The notes beneath the pieces are model-generated. The model ran no database searches. It worked only from the letters and a program-made list of their open reading frames with translations, and had not been told where the DNA came from. A DNA stretch of 64,000 nucleotides from Sediminibacterium sp. C3 (GTDB taxonomy: Bacteria; Bacteroidota; Bacteroidia; Chitinophagales; Chitinophagaceae). The stretch spans positions 1,010,444 through 1,074,443 of the forward strand of contig NZ_KI669560.1 in assembly GCF_000508085.1 (NCBI RefSeq), written 5' to 3'. Below, piece after piece: positions 27,596 to 36,820 of this stretch (its first letter is position 1; the number at the start of each line of letters is the position of its first letter). The translations under genes were made by a program, and so were the position numbers.

Positions 27596-28231
27596 ATGGC
27601 ACTTCGTTTAGGGGACATTGCGCCCAACTTTTTTGCCCAGACCAGTTTGGGACCGATTGATTTTTATGAATACCTGGGTAATAGCTGGGGGGTATTGTTT
27701 TCGCATCCAGCCGATTATACGCCAGTATGTACTACAGAGTTGGGTAAAACGGCAAGCCTTAAAACGGAGTTTGAAAAGCGAAATGTGAAAGTACTGGCTT
27801 TAAGTGTAGACAGTTTAGAGAAACATAGTGGCTGGATCAACGATATCAATGAAACCCAGCATACTTTGGTTGATTTTCCTATTATAGCAGATGAAGATAG
27901 AAGTATTGCGCACGCCTATGATATGATTCACCCCAATGCTTCAGAAACCTTTACTGTTAGATCGCTTTTTATTATTGGCCCGGATAAAAAAGTAAAACTG
28001 ATGATTACTTATCCGGCTTCTACAGGAAGAAATTTCTATGAGGTTTTACGTGTAATAGATTCGCTGCAACTAACAGCACAATATAGTGTAGCCACACCTG
28101 CCGATTGGAAAGAAGGGGAAGAAGTGATAGTTGTTCCTTCTATCAGTACGGCGGATGCTATTCAGCGATTCCCGAAAGGGGTTACAGAAATCAAACCTTA
28201 TTTACGATATACGCCTCAGCCCAATAAATAA
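27596..28231 (+). CDS. Peroxiredoxin of the Prx6 (1-Cys) type
   Basis: The 211-residue protein reduces peroxides through the cysteine in HPADYTPVCTTELG (about residue 46). The long C-terminal domain with ATPADWKEGEEVIVVPS is characteristic of Prx6. The ATG at 27596 (MALRLGDIAPNFFAQ) is the conserved start; an upstream in-frame codon adds six residues. The stop is 28 bases before the amidohydrolase. Confidence 0.93.
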   Translation: MALRLGDIAPNFFAQTSLGPIDFYEYLGNSWGVLFSHPADYTPVCTTELGKTASLKTEFEKRNVKVLALSVDSLEKHSGWINDINETQHTLVDFPIIADEDRSIAHAYDMIHPNASETFTVRSLFIIGPDKKVKLMITYPASTGRNFYEVLRVIDSLQLTAQYSVATPADWKEGEEVIVVPSISTADAIQRFPKGVTEIKPYLRYTPQPNK

Positions 28232-28259
28232 AATTGGTTATCTTTCTGAAAATCATTGT

Positions 28260-29531
28260 ATGCACAAATTTTTTTTAGGGCTGTTGTTGTTGGCTTCGCA
28301 GTCCATCTTGGCTCAGAAAACACTATTGCATTGTGGTCAGTTAATTGATGTAAAAAACGGAACACAGTTGCCGCAAATGACCATTGTTGTGGAAGGCAAT
28401 AAAATCATTGAAGTGCAGAAGGGATATACCAGCCCGGGAACAGATCAGACCGTAATTAATTTAAAGAACCTGACCGTAATGCCGGGTTTGATTGATATGC
28501 ATGTGCATATGGAAACAGAAACAGGACCTGCCAGCTACCTGAATGGTTTTACTTATAATCCAGCTGACTTTGCTTTTCAATCGGTTGTATTTGCAGAGAA
28601 GACACTGATGAGTGGGTTTACGGCAGTAAGGGATTTAGGCGGCACCAATGTTAATATAGCTTTGCGTAATGCAATTAATAAAGGCTGGATTGTAGGACCG
28701 CGAGTATATACTGCAGGAAAATCCCTGGCATCAACCGGAGGTCATGCGGATCCTTCTAATAATTACAGAAAAGATTTAATGGGAGATCCTGGTCCAAGAG
28801 AAGGGGTGGTGAATAGTGTGGAAGATGCTGCCAAAGCAGTTCGCCAGCGATACAAGGACGGAGCAGACCTGATTAAAATCACCGCAACAGGCGGAGTATT
28901 AAGCATGGCCAAAGACGGAAGTGGAGCGCAGTTTACAGTGGATGAAATTAAAGCCATAGTTCAAACAGCCAATGATTATGGATTTAAGGTTGCTGCACAT
29001 GCACATGGTGCGGAAGGAATGAAGAGGGCGGTTTTAGGTGGCGTGCATTCCATTGAACACGGAAGTTATATGACAGAGGAAGTGATGGATCTGATGAAGG
29101 AAAGAGGAACCTATTTAGTGCCTACCATTGTTGCAGGTAAATCTACGGCCGACTCAGCAAAGAAGCCAGGCTACTATCCTGATATTGTAAAAGCAAAAGC
29201 TTTGGTAATTGGAAATTTTATTCAAGGCACATTCGCCAAAGCCTATAAGAAAGGTGTAAAGATTGCATTTGGTACAGACGCAGGTGTGTATGCACACGGA
29301 AAAAACTGGCTGGAATTTCAGTACATGAACGAAGTGGGTATGCCTGTTTTAGAAGCCATTAAATGTGCAACGGTAAACGCAGCCGATTTATTAGGAGATG
29401 ATTCTATCGGTAGCATAGAAAAAGGCAAAATGGCCGATATCATTGCGGTTGATGGCAATCCTGAAAAAGACGTAACCAGCATGGGACGCGTAAAATTTGT
29501 AATGAAAGGAGGAAAAGTGTTTAAGCAATAA
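28260..29531 (+). CDS. Exported amidohydrolase (imidazolonepropionase-like)
   Basis: The start at 28260 gives a signal peptide (MHKFFLGLLLLASQSILAQ) and a 423-residue metal-dependent hydrolase. Metal ligands are LIDMHVHMET (HxH), DLIKITATGGV (probable carboxylated Lys), AAHAHG and SIEHG (His), and FGTDAGVY (Asp). It probably acts in the periplasm, similar to prolidase/Xaa-Pro-type or imidazolonepropionase-like enzymes; the substrate is unknown. Its stop is three bases from the converging RluA-type gene. Confidence 0.88.
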   Translation: MHKFFLGLLLLASQSILAQKTLLHCGQLIDVKNGTQLPQMTIVVEGNKIIEVQKGYTSPGTDQTVINLKNLTVMPGLIDMHVHMETETGPASYLNGFTYNPADFAFQSVVFAEKTLMSGFTAVRDLGGTNVNIALRNAINKGWIVGPRVYTAGKSLASTGGHADPSNNYRKDLMGDPGPREGVVNSVEDAAKAVRQRYKDGADLIKITATGGVLSMAKDGSGAQFTVDEIKAIVQTANDYGFKVAAHAHGAEGMKRAVLGGVHSIEHGSYMTEEVMDLMKERGTYLVPTIVAGKSTADSAKKPGYYPDIVKAKALVIGNFIQGTFAKAYKKGVKIAFGTDAGVYAHGKNWLEFQYMNEVGMPVLEAIKCATVNAADLLGDDSIGSIEKGKMADIIAVDGNPEKDVTSMGRVKFVMKGGKVFKQ

Positions 29532-29534
29532 ACA

Positions 29535-30245
29535 CTATCCCTTCCATTTTTTTAATTGTTGTAATACCGCTCTTAAGTCTTTTGGCAAAGGAGCTTCCAA
29601 TGAATAAGCAACTCCTTCGTAGGAAAAATTAAGTTGCGAAGAATGTAAAGCCAGTCTGGATAAGATTGGCTTTTCTTCTTCCGCCACTTTTGCCAGTTTA
29701 AAATTCTTTTTGATAGAAGAAAGTAAAAGCGGTTTAGGGTCACCATATATTTCATCACATACAATGCTATGTCCAATATGCTGCATATGCACCCTGATCT
29801 GGTGCGTTCTGCCAGTATGAATCTGAAATCTTACCCAGCTATAGAGACGAAATTGTTCCTGCACTTCATAGTCAGTTAGTGAAGGTTTGCCTTTTACATG
29901 GGTCATCATCTTGGTAGTTTTCCCGGGATGCTCCATAATAGCTGCATCAATACTTCCAACTGGATTCATCATTTGTCCCTGCACCAGGCCCAGATAAAAT
30001 TTTTCCATTTCACGGCTTTCAAACAATGCAGAAAGTGCCTTGTGTGCAATTTCATTTTTGGCAAATAGGATGATACCGCTGGTATCCTTATCTAAACGAT
30101 GAACGGTATAGATCTGTCCGTATTTCTGTTTTAATAAATCTTTCAGCGAAATTTCAACGCCCAGTCTGTCCGGTATACTCAATAATCCGGAAGGTTTATT
30201 TACGGCGACAAAATCAGGGGTTTCTAAAATGATATCGATACTCAT
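29535..30245 (-). CDS. RluA-family pseudouridine synthase
   Basis: The 236-residue RNA pseudouridine synthase has the catalytic aspartate in VHRLDKDTSGIILFAKN and the family element TGRTHQIRVHMQHIGHSI. It lacks an S4 domain, as in the RluA/TruC subgroup. The ATG overlaps the stop of the upstream Rlu gene by four bases, so the two modification enzymes are coupled. Confidence 0.92.
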   Translation of the reverse strand: MSIDIILETPDFVAVNKPSGLLSIPDRLGVEISLKDLLKQKYGQIYTVHRLDKDTSGIILFAKNEIAHKALSALFESREMEKFYLGLVQGQMMNPVGSIDAAIMEHPGKTTKMMTHVKGKPSLTDYEVQEQFRLYSWVRFQIHTGRTHQIRVHMQHIGHSIVCDEIYGDPKPLLLSSIKKNFKLAKVAEEEKPILSRLALHSSQLNFSYEGVAYSLEAPLPKDLRAVLQQLKKWKG

Positions 30246-31309
30246 GCCGGATTCTCAGTCTTGTTTTTTCTTACAAATGATTTGTTCATGAATTTCAGCA
30301 AACGAACTTCTTTTTCGTTCAGAAAACGCCATTTGCTTCTCTCCACATTTTTCTTGGTAAGGTTGGCAAACATAACCCTGTCCAATGCTTTTACATCATA
30401 GCCAAGGTGTTCAAAAATCCTACGCACAATTCTGTTTCTGCCGCTGTGAATTTCAATGCCAACAATATTTTTAGTTTTTGGGTCTGCGTATCCTACTGAG
30501 TCTGCTGCAACAAATCCATCTTCCAACGTAACGCCACTGGCAATCTGATCCAGGTCTTTTTTAGTAACTGGTTTGTCAAGGGTAACTTCATAAATCTTCT
30601 TTACTTCAAAAGAAGGATGGGTTAGCTTTTGTGCCAGTTCTCCATCGTTGGTTAATAATAAAACACCGGTAGTATTTCTGTCCAGTCTTCCAACAGGGTA
30701 TACTCTTTCCGGAGTAGCTCCTTTTACTAAATCCAGAACGGTTTTTCTTCCCTGAGGATCATTCGCAGTAGTAATAAAATCCTTGGGCTTATTTAACAAC
30801 AGGTAAACCAGATTTTTCTGTAGAAAAACAGTCTTTCCTTTTACTACAATTTTATCTGTCTGTGAAACTTTATAACCTGGTTCAAAAATCTTGTCTCCGT
30901 TTACAGTTACTTTACCATCTTTTACCAATTCGGCTGCTTCCCTTCTTCCGCAAACTCCCGCATGTGCAATGAATTTATTCAATGGCATGGGTTCGCTGCC
31001 AACGGCTTTGGACTTGTATTCTGCATCTTTGGGATTTCCAGGATAGGTTAGTTTTGCCCCTTTATCTTTTGTAAATTTTTTATCACCTGCTTTTCCTTCT
31101 TTAAAGGCTTTATAGGATCCGCCTACAGGTCTTTCCGATTTATTTTGTACTTCGCCACGGGCCTGTGCTTTTTTCTTGGCCCTCATTTCTTCGCCGATGG
31201 CTCTGGCTTCTGCCTTGATTTTTCTTTTTTCCTGACGAATGGCTTCTTTAATAGCGGCCCCTTTTTTCTTTTCAGCAAATTTGCTGAAGTTGTCTGTTCT
31301 TTTTTGCAT
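30242..31309 (-). CDS. RluB/RsuA-family pseudouridine synthase with basic N-terminal tail
   Basis: The 355-residue protein has three parts: residues 1-110 form a Lys/Arg-rich low-complexity extension (KFAEKKKGAAIKEAIRQEK onward), then an S4 domain (PLNKFIAHAGVCGRREAAEL), then the RsuA/RluB catalytic domain with GRLDRNTTGVLLLTNDG and HSGRNRIVRRIF. The target is probably 23S rRNA near U2605, as in RluB. The tail is typical of Bacteroidota members and may bind rRNA. Confidence 0.92.
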   Translation of the reverse strand: MQKRTDNFSKFAEKKKGAAIKEAIRQEKRKIKAEARAIGEEMRAKKKAQARGEVQNKSERPVGGSYKAFKEGKAGDKKFTKDKGAKLTYPGNPKDAEYKSKAVGSEPMPLNKFIAHAGVCGRREAAELVKDGKVTVNGDKIFEPGYKVSQTDKIVVKGKTVFLQKNLVYLLLNKPKDFITTANDPQGRKTVLDLVKGATPERVYPVGRLDRNTTGVLLLTNDGELAQKLTHPSFEVKKIYEVTLDKPVTKKDLDQIASGVTLEDGFVAADSVGYADPKTKNIVGIEIHSGRNRIVRRIFEHLGYDVKALDRVMFANLTKKNVERSKWRFLNEKEVRLLKFMNKSFVRKNKTENPA

Positions 31310-31371
31310 AGTGTCAATTTGCTGTTTTACAACAGGATGAATAATAATATCTGTATCAGTATGTTTGGTTT

Positions 31372-32415
31372 TTAGCCTTTGTTAGCCAATTGTCCGCAAG
31401 CTGCATCAATGTCTTTCCCTCTGCTTCTTCTAAGTCTTGCATTTACTTTATTGGCAGCAAGAATATCCATAAAACGTTGCGTGTCTTCTTCGTCGGGTTT
31501 AGTGAATTTAAATGCATCAATACTATTGTATTCAATAATATTAATCAGGTCTGCCGGAATCTGTCTGTAAACCTTGGTAAGTTCTTCTGCATCTTTAGCA
31601 GAGTCGTTCAGGTTTTTAAACAGGATATATTCAAGGGTAATTTCATTACCTGTTTTCTTATAAAAATAATTCAATGCTTCAGTGAGAACCTTAATATTGT
31701 TGGTTTCGTTGATGGGCATGATTTCGTTTCTTTTGGCATCGTTGGGTGCATGTAATGAAAGGGCCAGTTTAAATTTAACCTGGTCATCGCCCAGCATTTT
31801 AATTTGTTTGGCAACCCCCGCTGTAGATACCGTAATTCTTCTGGGACTCATGAACAATCCGTCTTCCGCAGAAATACGCTCAATGGCTTTTAAAACATTA
31901 TTGTAATTCAACAGGGGCTCTCCCATACCCATGAAAACAATATTGGTCAGTTTTTTTTCAAAAACCGATTCACTTTGCTGATTAATCAGTACTACCTGAT
32001 CTACAATTTCATCAAAGTTTAAATTCCGCTTTCGTTGCATATAACCTGTTGCACAAAATTTGCAGCTTAAGCTGCAACCAATTTGTGAAGAAACACAGGC
32101 TGTTTTTCTGTCGTCAGTTGGAATCAAAACGCCCTCAATCAAATGACCATCAAAGGTTTTGAATCTGCTTTTAATGGTTCCATCATTACTGAATTGGGTA
32201 GCGTCTGTAGTTAAAGCTGGCAGGGAGAAATCTTCTGCTAACTTTAACCTTAGTGCTTTGCTCAGATTGCTCATGGCATCGAAGCTATGGGCATGTTTCT
32301 GCCAAAGCCATTCCTGAACCTGCTTTAATCTGAATTTTTTCTCGCCGATGCTCTCAAAGTAAGTTTCCAGGCTTTCGGGGCTCTGGTGGCGAATATTGGG
32401 TAACAAAGCACTCAT
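31372..32415 (-). CDS. rlmN: 23S rRNA / tRNA adenine-C2 methyltransferase RlmN
   Basis: This radical-SAM enzyme makes m2A2503 in 23S rRNA and m2A37 in some tRNAs. The 4Fe-4S motif is CSLSCKFCATG (about residues 108-118), GMGEPLLNY is the SAM-binding GEP motif, and the C-terminal catalytic Cys is in DAACGQLANKG. The ATG at 32415 (MSALLPNIRHQ) is favoured; it lies four bases from a perfect -7 box, and an upstream start would cross it. Confidence 0.95.
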   Translation of the reverse strand: MSALLPNIRHQSPESLETYFESIGEKKFRLKQVQEWLWQKHAHSFDAMSNLSKALRLKLAEDFSLPALTTDATQFSNDGTIKSRFKTFDGHLIEGVLIPTDDRKTACVSSQIGCSLSCKFCATGYMQRKRNLNFDEIVDQVVLINQQSESVFEKKLTNIVFMGMGEPLLNYNNVLKAIERISAEDGLFMSPRRITVSTAGVAKQIKMLGDDQVKFKLALSLHAPNDAKRNEIMPINETNNIKVLTEALNYFYKKTGNEITLEYILFKNLNDSAKDAEELTKVYRQIPADLINIIEYNSIDAFKFTKPDEEDTQRFMDILAANKVNARLRRSRGKDIDAACGQLANKG

Positions 32416-32419
32416 TCTG

Positions 32420-32427
32420 CAAAGATA
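32420..32427 (-). promoter_or_regulatory. -7 box TATCTTTG four bases from the rlmN ATG
   Basis: A perfect TAnnTTTG match on the minus strand, with CAGA between it and the ATG. An ATTG at 32446-32449 could be a weak -33 element. Predicts a leaderless rlmN mRNA. Confidence 0.5.
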
Positions 32428-32457
32428 ACTTATATCTTGCAGCCTCAATTATATTCT

Positions 32458-33656
32458 ATGAGTAGCGCTTGTTATGTGATTGATGCAGTAAGAACGCCGA
32501 TCGGCAGATTCGGCGGAAAATTAAGCTCGGTAAGGCCAGATGATATGCTGGCTACCGTAATCAGAGCCTTGATAGAACGCAATCCTGATGTGGATCCCAA
32601 TGCCATTGAGGATATTATTGCAGGAGCAGCTAATCAGGCGGGGAGGACAACCGGAACGTGGCCAGAATGGCCGCATTACTGGCAGGCCTGCCAACATCAG
32701 TTGGGGGCTCTACGGTTAACAGACTCTGCGCCAGTGGTTTACAGGCTATTATGGATGCTGCCCGTGCCATTCAATGCGGAGACGGACTTTTTTATATTGC
32801 CGGTGGGGTAGAAAGCATGACCAGGGCTCCTTTTGTAATGGCAAAAGCCGACTCTCCCTGGAGCAGAAAGCTGGAAACCTATGATACCAGTTTTGGGTGG
32901 CGCTTTATTAATCCCGCTTTATCGGAAAAATACCATCCTTATACCATGGGCGAAACGGCCGAGAATGTGGCCAGAACCTGGAAAATAAGCAGAGAAGCGC
33001 AGGACGTATTTGCCTTGCAGTCTCAGGAAAAATATTTTGCAGCAGAGGCGGCAGGAATCTGGAATGATGAAATAGTAGCGGTAGAGTTTGTAGAAGAGAG
33101 AATGGTCAGTTGGATGAATAAGGACGAGCATCCGCGTAAAACCAGCATGGAAAAACTGGCTGCTTTAAAACCAGCATTCATAAAAGACGGAACCGTTACA
33201 GCAGGCAATGCATCTGGCATTAACGATGGGGCAGCTGCGGTTTTGCTGGCCAGCGAAGAAGCTGTTAAATTGTTCAATCTGAATCCCATTGCTAAAATCA
33301 CCAGCATGGCTATTGCCGGGGTGGATCCTGCAATTATGGGAATAGGACCGGTGCCTGCTACTCAGAAAGCGTTGAAGCGGGCCGGTCTTGGTATTAACAA
33401 CATTGGACTGATAGAATTAAATGAAGCTTTTGCTTCCCAAAGCCTTGCCTGTATTCAAGATCTTTCTTTAGATCCGAGTCTGGTGAATGTTAACGGTGGC
33501 GCCATTGCATTGGGGCATCCGTTAGGTTGTTCGGGTGCTCGTATTTCAGCAACCCTGATCCACCAGATGCTAAGAAGTAAAACAAAGTATGGACTGGCTA
33601 CCATGTGTGTGGGTGTGGGGCAGGGTTCGGCCATTATTTATGAAGGGTTGAACTAA
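32458..33656 (+). pseudogene. Acetyl-CoA C-acyltransferase (PcaF/PaaJ-type thiolase), frameshifted
   Basis: Two frames encode a 399-residue thiolase: 32458 to 32643 (62 codons, VIDAVRTPIGRFGGKL...GAANQAG) and about 32643 to 33656 (EDNRNVARMAALLAGLPT... onward). All catalytic residues lie in the second part: NRLCASGLQA (nucleophile Cys), GHPLGCSGAR (His) and CVGVGQGSA (second Cys). The wording resembles 3-oxoadipyl-CoA/3-oxoacyl-CoA thiolases. The frames join by a -1 shift at GGGG (32640-32643); one additional G would restore GCG GGG GAG GAC. It is divergent from rlmN by 42 bases. Beta-oxidation versus aromatic degradation cannot be told from context. Confidence 0.85.
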
Positions 33657-33727
33657 GGCAAAATTTACATAGAAGGTATTCCTTTTTATAACTGAATTGA
33701 TTAATTTGTTTTCAAAAAATTACTGAA

Positions 33728-34123
33728 ATGAAAAAAATTATTGTATTTGTTTTTATGCTGGTTGGATTAACAACGGCTGCAAGTGCACAAACCACTCCAA
33801 CAGACTCAACCGTGAATCAGATTTTGGGAAGGTATAAATTTGCGGAAGGAAGTCCTGTTGCTGAAGTAACCGTTGTACTTGAAAATGGGGTATTGATGAT
33901 GAATTCTGCTGCCGGTTCTTCCACACTGGAAAAATCCGGAGAAGACGTTTACGTAATTACCCAATTTCAGGGAACTGCAAAATTTACCCGCAATGATAGC
34001 AAGGTAGTAACAGGGGTTACTATTCTGGCCATGGGTTATGAATTGGTGGGTACCAAAGAACCCGCTTCTACTAAAGCTACTGCATTCAGAATAGCTGCGA
34101 AGCCAGTTCTGACTGTGAAATAG
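33728..34123 (+). CDS. Small exported protein of unknown function
   Basis: The 131-residue protein has a signal peptide (MKKIIVFVFMLVGLTTAASAQ) and a single small beta-rich domain (ILGRYKFAEGSPVAEVTVVL) that resembles the DUF3471-type tail module of some exported hydrolases. No catalytic residues are apparent. Its last 38 bases overlap the 3' end of the opposing hisS gene. Confidence 0.75.
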   Translation: MKKIIVFVFMLVGLTTAASAQTTPTDSTVNQILGRYKFAEGSPVAEVTVVLENGVLMMNSAAGSSTLEKSGEDVYVITQFQGTAKFTRNDSKVVTGVTILAMGYELVGTKEPASTKATAFRIAAKPVLTVK

Positions 34124-35453
34124 TTTTTTGATCGCCGCTAATAATATTCTTTAGAATACAGGTCCCTTCTGTTAATTCGGTATTGCCGATAATAACAACA
34201 TAAGGGACTTGTTTTTTTTCTGCATACTTGAATTGCTTATCAAATTTGGCTGCTTCATGGTATAATTCGCAGGCAATTCCCCTTTCTCTTAAATCCTGCA
34301 TCAATTCAAATGCTTTTTTAGATTCAGCAGCGCCCAGATTAAAGAACAATACCTTGGTTCCTTTTTGTACCGCTTCCGGAAACAGTTGTAGTTCTTCCAG
34401 TACATCATAAATTCTGTCAACACCAAAGCTAATGCCCACACCAGGTACATTGGGCACACCAAATAAACCAGTAAGGTCGTCATAACGTCCGCCACCACCA
34501 ATGCTTCCCATTTGGGCACCAATGGCTTTGATTTCGAAAATGGTACCTGTATAGTAATTCAATCCACGGGCTAAAGTAAAGTCTACTATTACCTGAGCGC
34601 GATTTTTATTGGGATGATTTTCTAAAATATATTCCAGTTCTTCTATTCCTTTTAATGCAGTTGCATTTTCCTGCATCAGTTTTTTTAATTGATCAATTCT
34701 TTCTGCATTGCTACCATCAATGGATAAATATTTTTCAATAATGGCAATTTGCTCAGCAGAGATTTCTCTGGCAGCTAATTCTTCCTTTACTTTTTCCAGC
34801 CCTATTTTATCCAGCTTGTCAATGGCTACGGTTATAGGTACCATTACCTGCAGTCCCCCACAAAGCTCAGCAAGCCCTGCTAAAATTTTTCGGTTATTGA
34901 TTCTGATTTCAACTGGCAGGTTCAATTTTTCAAATGCAGTTGCATAGATGGAAGTAAGCTCCAGTTCATTCAATAAACTTTGGCTGCCTACTACATCGGC
35001 ATCACACTGATAAAACTCTCTGTACCTTCCTTTTTGTGGGCGGTCTGCTCTCCAGACGGGCTGTATTTGGTATCTTTTATAGGGTAAGGTCAGCTGTCCA
35101 TAATTCATGGCCACATAGCGTGCAAAGGGAATGGTAAGGTCGTAACGCAGCGCACGCTCAGTAATCCCCTTGGTATTTTTTCCTTCCAGTACTTTCTGGA
35201 AATCAGCAGTAACCTGGGTTTGCTTAGCCGGATTGTCTAATCCATTATTCAGGATTTTGAAAATCAGCTTGTCTCCTTCCTCTCCGTATTTCCCCATAAG
35301 GGTGTCGAGGTTCTCCATGGCCGGTGTTTCAAGTGGCTGAAAACCATAGAGTTCAAATACAGAGCGAATAGTATTGAAAATATAGTTACGCTTTTGTACG
35401 GTGGCTGCATTAAAATCTCTTGTGCCTTGAGGTATTCCTGCTTTGTTGCTCAT
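34086..35453 (-). CDS. hisS: Histidyl-tRNA synthetase
   Basis: The 455-residue class II synthetase starts at 35453 (MSNKAGIPQGTRDFN) with PQGTRDF and motif 2 (KRYQIQPVWRADRPQKGRYREFYQCDAD, in part), the histidine-A region ARGLNYYTGTIFE, motif 3 GGGRYDDLTGLFG, and a C-terminal anticodon-binding domain. A longer in-frame start at 35462 adds three residues. The last 38 bases overlap the converging gene. Confidence 0.97.
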   Translation of the reverse strand: MSNKAGIPQGTRDFNAATVQKRNYIFNTIRSVFELYGFQPLETPAMENLDTLMGKYGEEGDKLIFKILNNGLDNPAKQTQVTADFQKVLEGKNTKGITERALRYDLTIPFARYVAMNYGQLTLPYKRYQIQPVWRADRPQKGRYREFYQCDADVVGSQSLLNELELTSIYATAFEKLNLPVEIRINNRKILAGLAELCGGLQVMVPITVAIDKLDKIGLEKVKEELAAREISAEQIAIIEKYLSIDGSNAERIDQLKKLMQENATALKGIEELEYILENHPNKNRAQVIVDFTLARGLNYYTGTIFEIKAIGAQMGSIGGGGRYDDLTGLFGVPNVPGVGISFGVDRIYDVLEELQLFPEAVQKGTKVLFFNLGAAESKKAFELMQDLRERGIACELYHEAAKFDKQFKYAEKKQVPYVVIIGNTELTEGTCILKNIISGDQKTISQSELASQLF

Positions 35454-35459
35454 AAGCCG

Positions 35460-35467
35460 CAAAATTA
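35460..35467 (-). promoter_or_regulatory. -7 box TAATTTTG just upstream of hisS
   Basis: A perfect TAnnTTTG match on the minus strand, six bases from the ATG at 35453. Implies a leader of at most a few bases; no matching -33 seen. Confidence 0.35.
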
Positions 35468-35636
35468 TGGCATTGTGCGTTAATTAACATTGGCGCATTT
35501 CTCTTATATGGCAATTAGTTTGCAACTAACAGTCATTAGTTTAAGGTCTATTCACCGAAAGTTTTTTATGGAATTTTAATTTTAGCGCATCTCACGTAAA
35601 ATATTTACTAAATTGCCCATCCCGTAAAGTGATTGT

Positions 35637-35870
35637 ATGGAAAATACTTACAGAGAGAGAAACCAGAAACGGTACAGTGTCTTCAGAAGGATCTATGATA
35701 TTTCTATGGCTACTTTGTTTTTGGGTGTTGGACTTGCAGTATTCTTCATAGAAAAGCTGGGAATGGATCTAGTGTTTACGGCAGAACCGCTTTATCGTAA
35801 TTTATTCGGTAGCATTTGTGTTTTGTACGGAGCATTCAGATTATACAGAGGCGTTAAGCAAGATTATTAA
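35637..35870 (+). CDS. Small two-helix membrane protein
   Basis: The 77-residue protein has two hydrophobic segments (about 23-43 and 55-69) between charged ends, beginning MENTYRERNQKRYSVFRR. It is followed after seven bases by the PstS-like lipoprotein and is likely its operon partner. No family recognised. The 183 bases between it and hisS hold no promoter I can assign. Confidence 0.7.
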   Translation: MENTYRERNQKRYSVFRRIYDISMATLFLGVGLAVFFIEKLGMDLVFTAEPLYRNLFGSICVLYGAFRLYRGVKQDY

Positions 35871-35877
35871 ATTGATT

Positions 35878-36795
35878 ATGAAGAGAAGTAGTGTATTTGC
35901 TTGGTCACTGATTTTTTTGCTCTTTGTTTCTTGTGATTCAACAGAATCAAAAAATGCTTTTCAGGATAACACTGAAGAAGGAACCATTTACATTAGTGTA
36001 GATGAAAGCTTTAAACCTGTTATTGAAGAGCAAATAAAAGTTCATCAATCTTCTTTTCCCAAAGCCAATATTGTGGTTTCCTACAAATCAGAAGCGGACT
36101 GTTTCAGAGATTTACAAAAAGACAGTACCCGCATGATTATTGTAGCCAGAGGCCTGGATGAGAAAGAAGCTGAATTTTATAAATCTGCTTTGTCTTACCA
36201 ACCACAGTATGCTGAATTGGCCTACGATGCCGTTGCATTGATTGTAAATAACAATGCCAGTGACAGCATATTCACTTTTAATGAGGTAAGAGATATACTA
36301 AGCGGAAAACATAAAATTACAGCAGTGATGGATGGAAAATCTGCTACCAGTACGGTTCGCTATTTAAAAGACAGTGTGTTAAAAGGCGCTGCTTTTGGAG
36401 CAAATGTGGTAGCAGCCAATAATAGTCAGGAAGTAATTGATATTGTTACTTCCCGAAATGATGTAATTGGTTTTGTGGGTCTTAGCTGGATTGGTGATGT
36501 ATACGATACGCAGCAACAGTCTTATCTTAAGAAAATAAGATTGGCAAGAGTAGAGTGTACCGCCTGTTTAGAAAAAGGCATTTTTGCAAAGCCCTCTCAA
36601 TCAACCATAACCTATGGTCAGTACCCTTTGGCACGACCTTTGTTTTATGTGTTAAAAGAGAATCATGCAGGACTCGGTACAGGCTTCATGAATTTCATGA
36701 GTCTGGAAAGAGGACAGTTGATTTTCAGAAGATCTTTTTTAGCTCCGGCTAAAATGGCTTTTCATAAAAGGAATAGTAGTATAAACAACGAATAA
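35878..36795 (+). CDS. PstS-like phosphate-binding-fold lipoprotein
   Basis: The ATG at 35878 gives a 305-residue protein with a lipoprotein signal (SLIFLLFVSCDSTES, lipobox Cys near residue 19) and a PBP2-type fold: GTIYISVDESFKPVIEEQI, then IIVARGLDEKE and DAVALIVNN. No ABC permease or ATPase genes are nearby, so a classical phosphate transporter is unlikely. In other Bacteroidota similar lipoproteins sit with TonB-ExbBD genes and a TPR protein. Here the TPR protein follows directly. Confidence 0.85.
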   Translation: MKRSSVFAWSLIFLLFVSCDSTESKNAFQDNTEEGTIYISVDESFKPVIEEQIKVHQSSFPKANIVVSYKSEADCFRDLQKDSTRMIIVARGLDEKEAEFYKSALSYQPQYAELAYDAVALIVNNNASDSIFTFNEVRDILSGKHKITAVMDGKSATSTVRYLKDSVLKGAAFGANVVAANNSQEVIDIVTSRNDVIGFVGLSWIGDVYDTQQQSYLKKIRLARVECTACLEKGIFAKPSQSTITYGQYPLARPLFYVLKENHAGLGTGFMNFMSLERGQLIFRRSFLAPAKMAFHKRNSSINNE

Positions 36796-36820
36796 CAAAA
36801 CAACTATAAAAAGAGAGAAC

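Noticed and set aside
28131..28260. Long N-terminal extension of the amidohydrolase reaching into the peroxiredoxin gene
   Set aside because: The frame upstream of 28260 overlaps the peroxiredoxin coding region, and a clean signal peptide starts at 28260.
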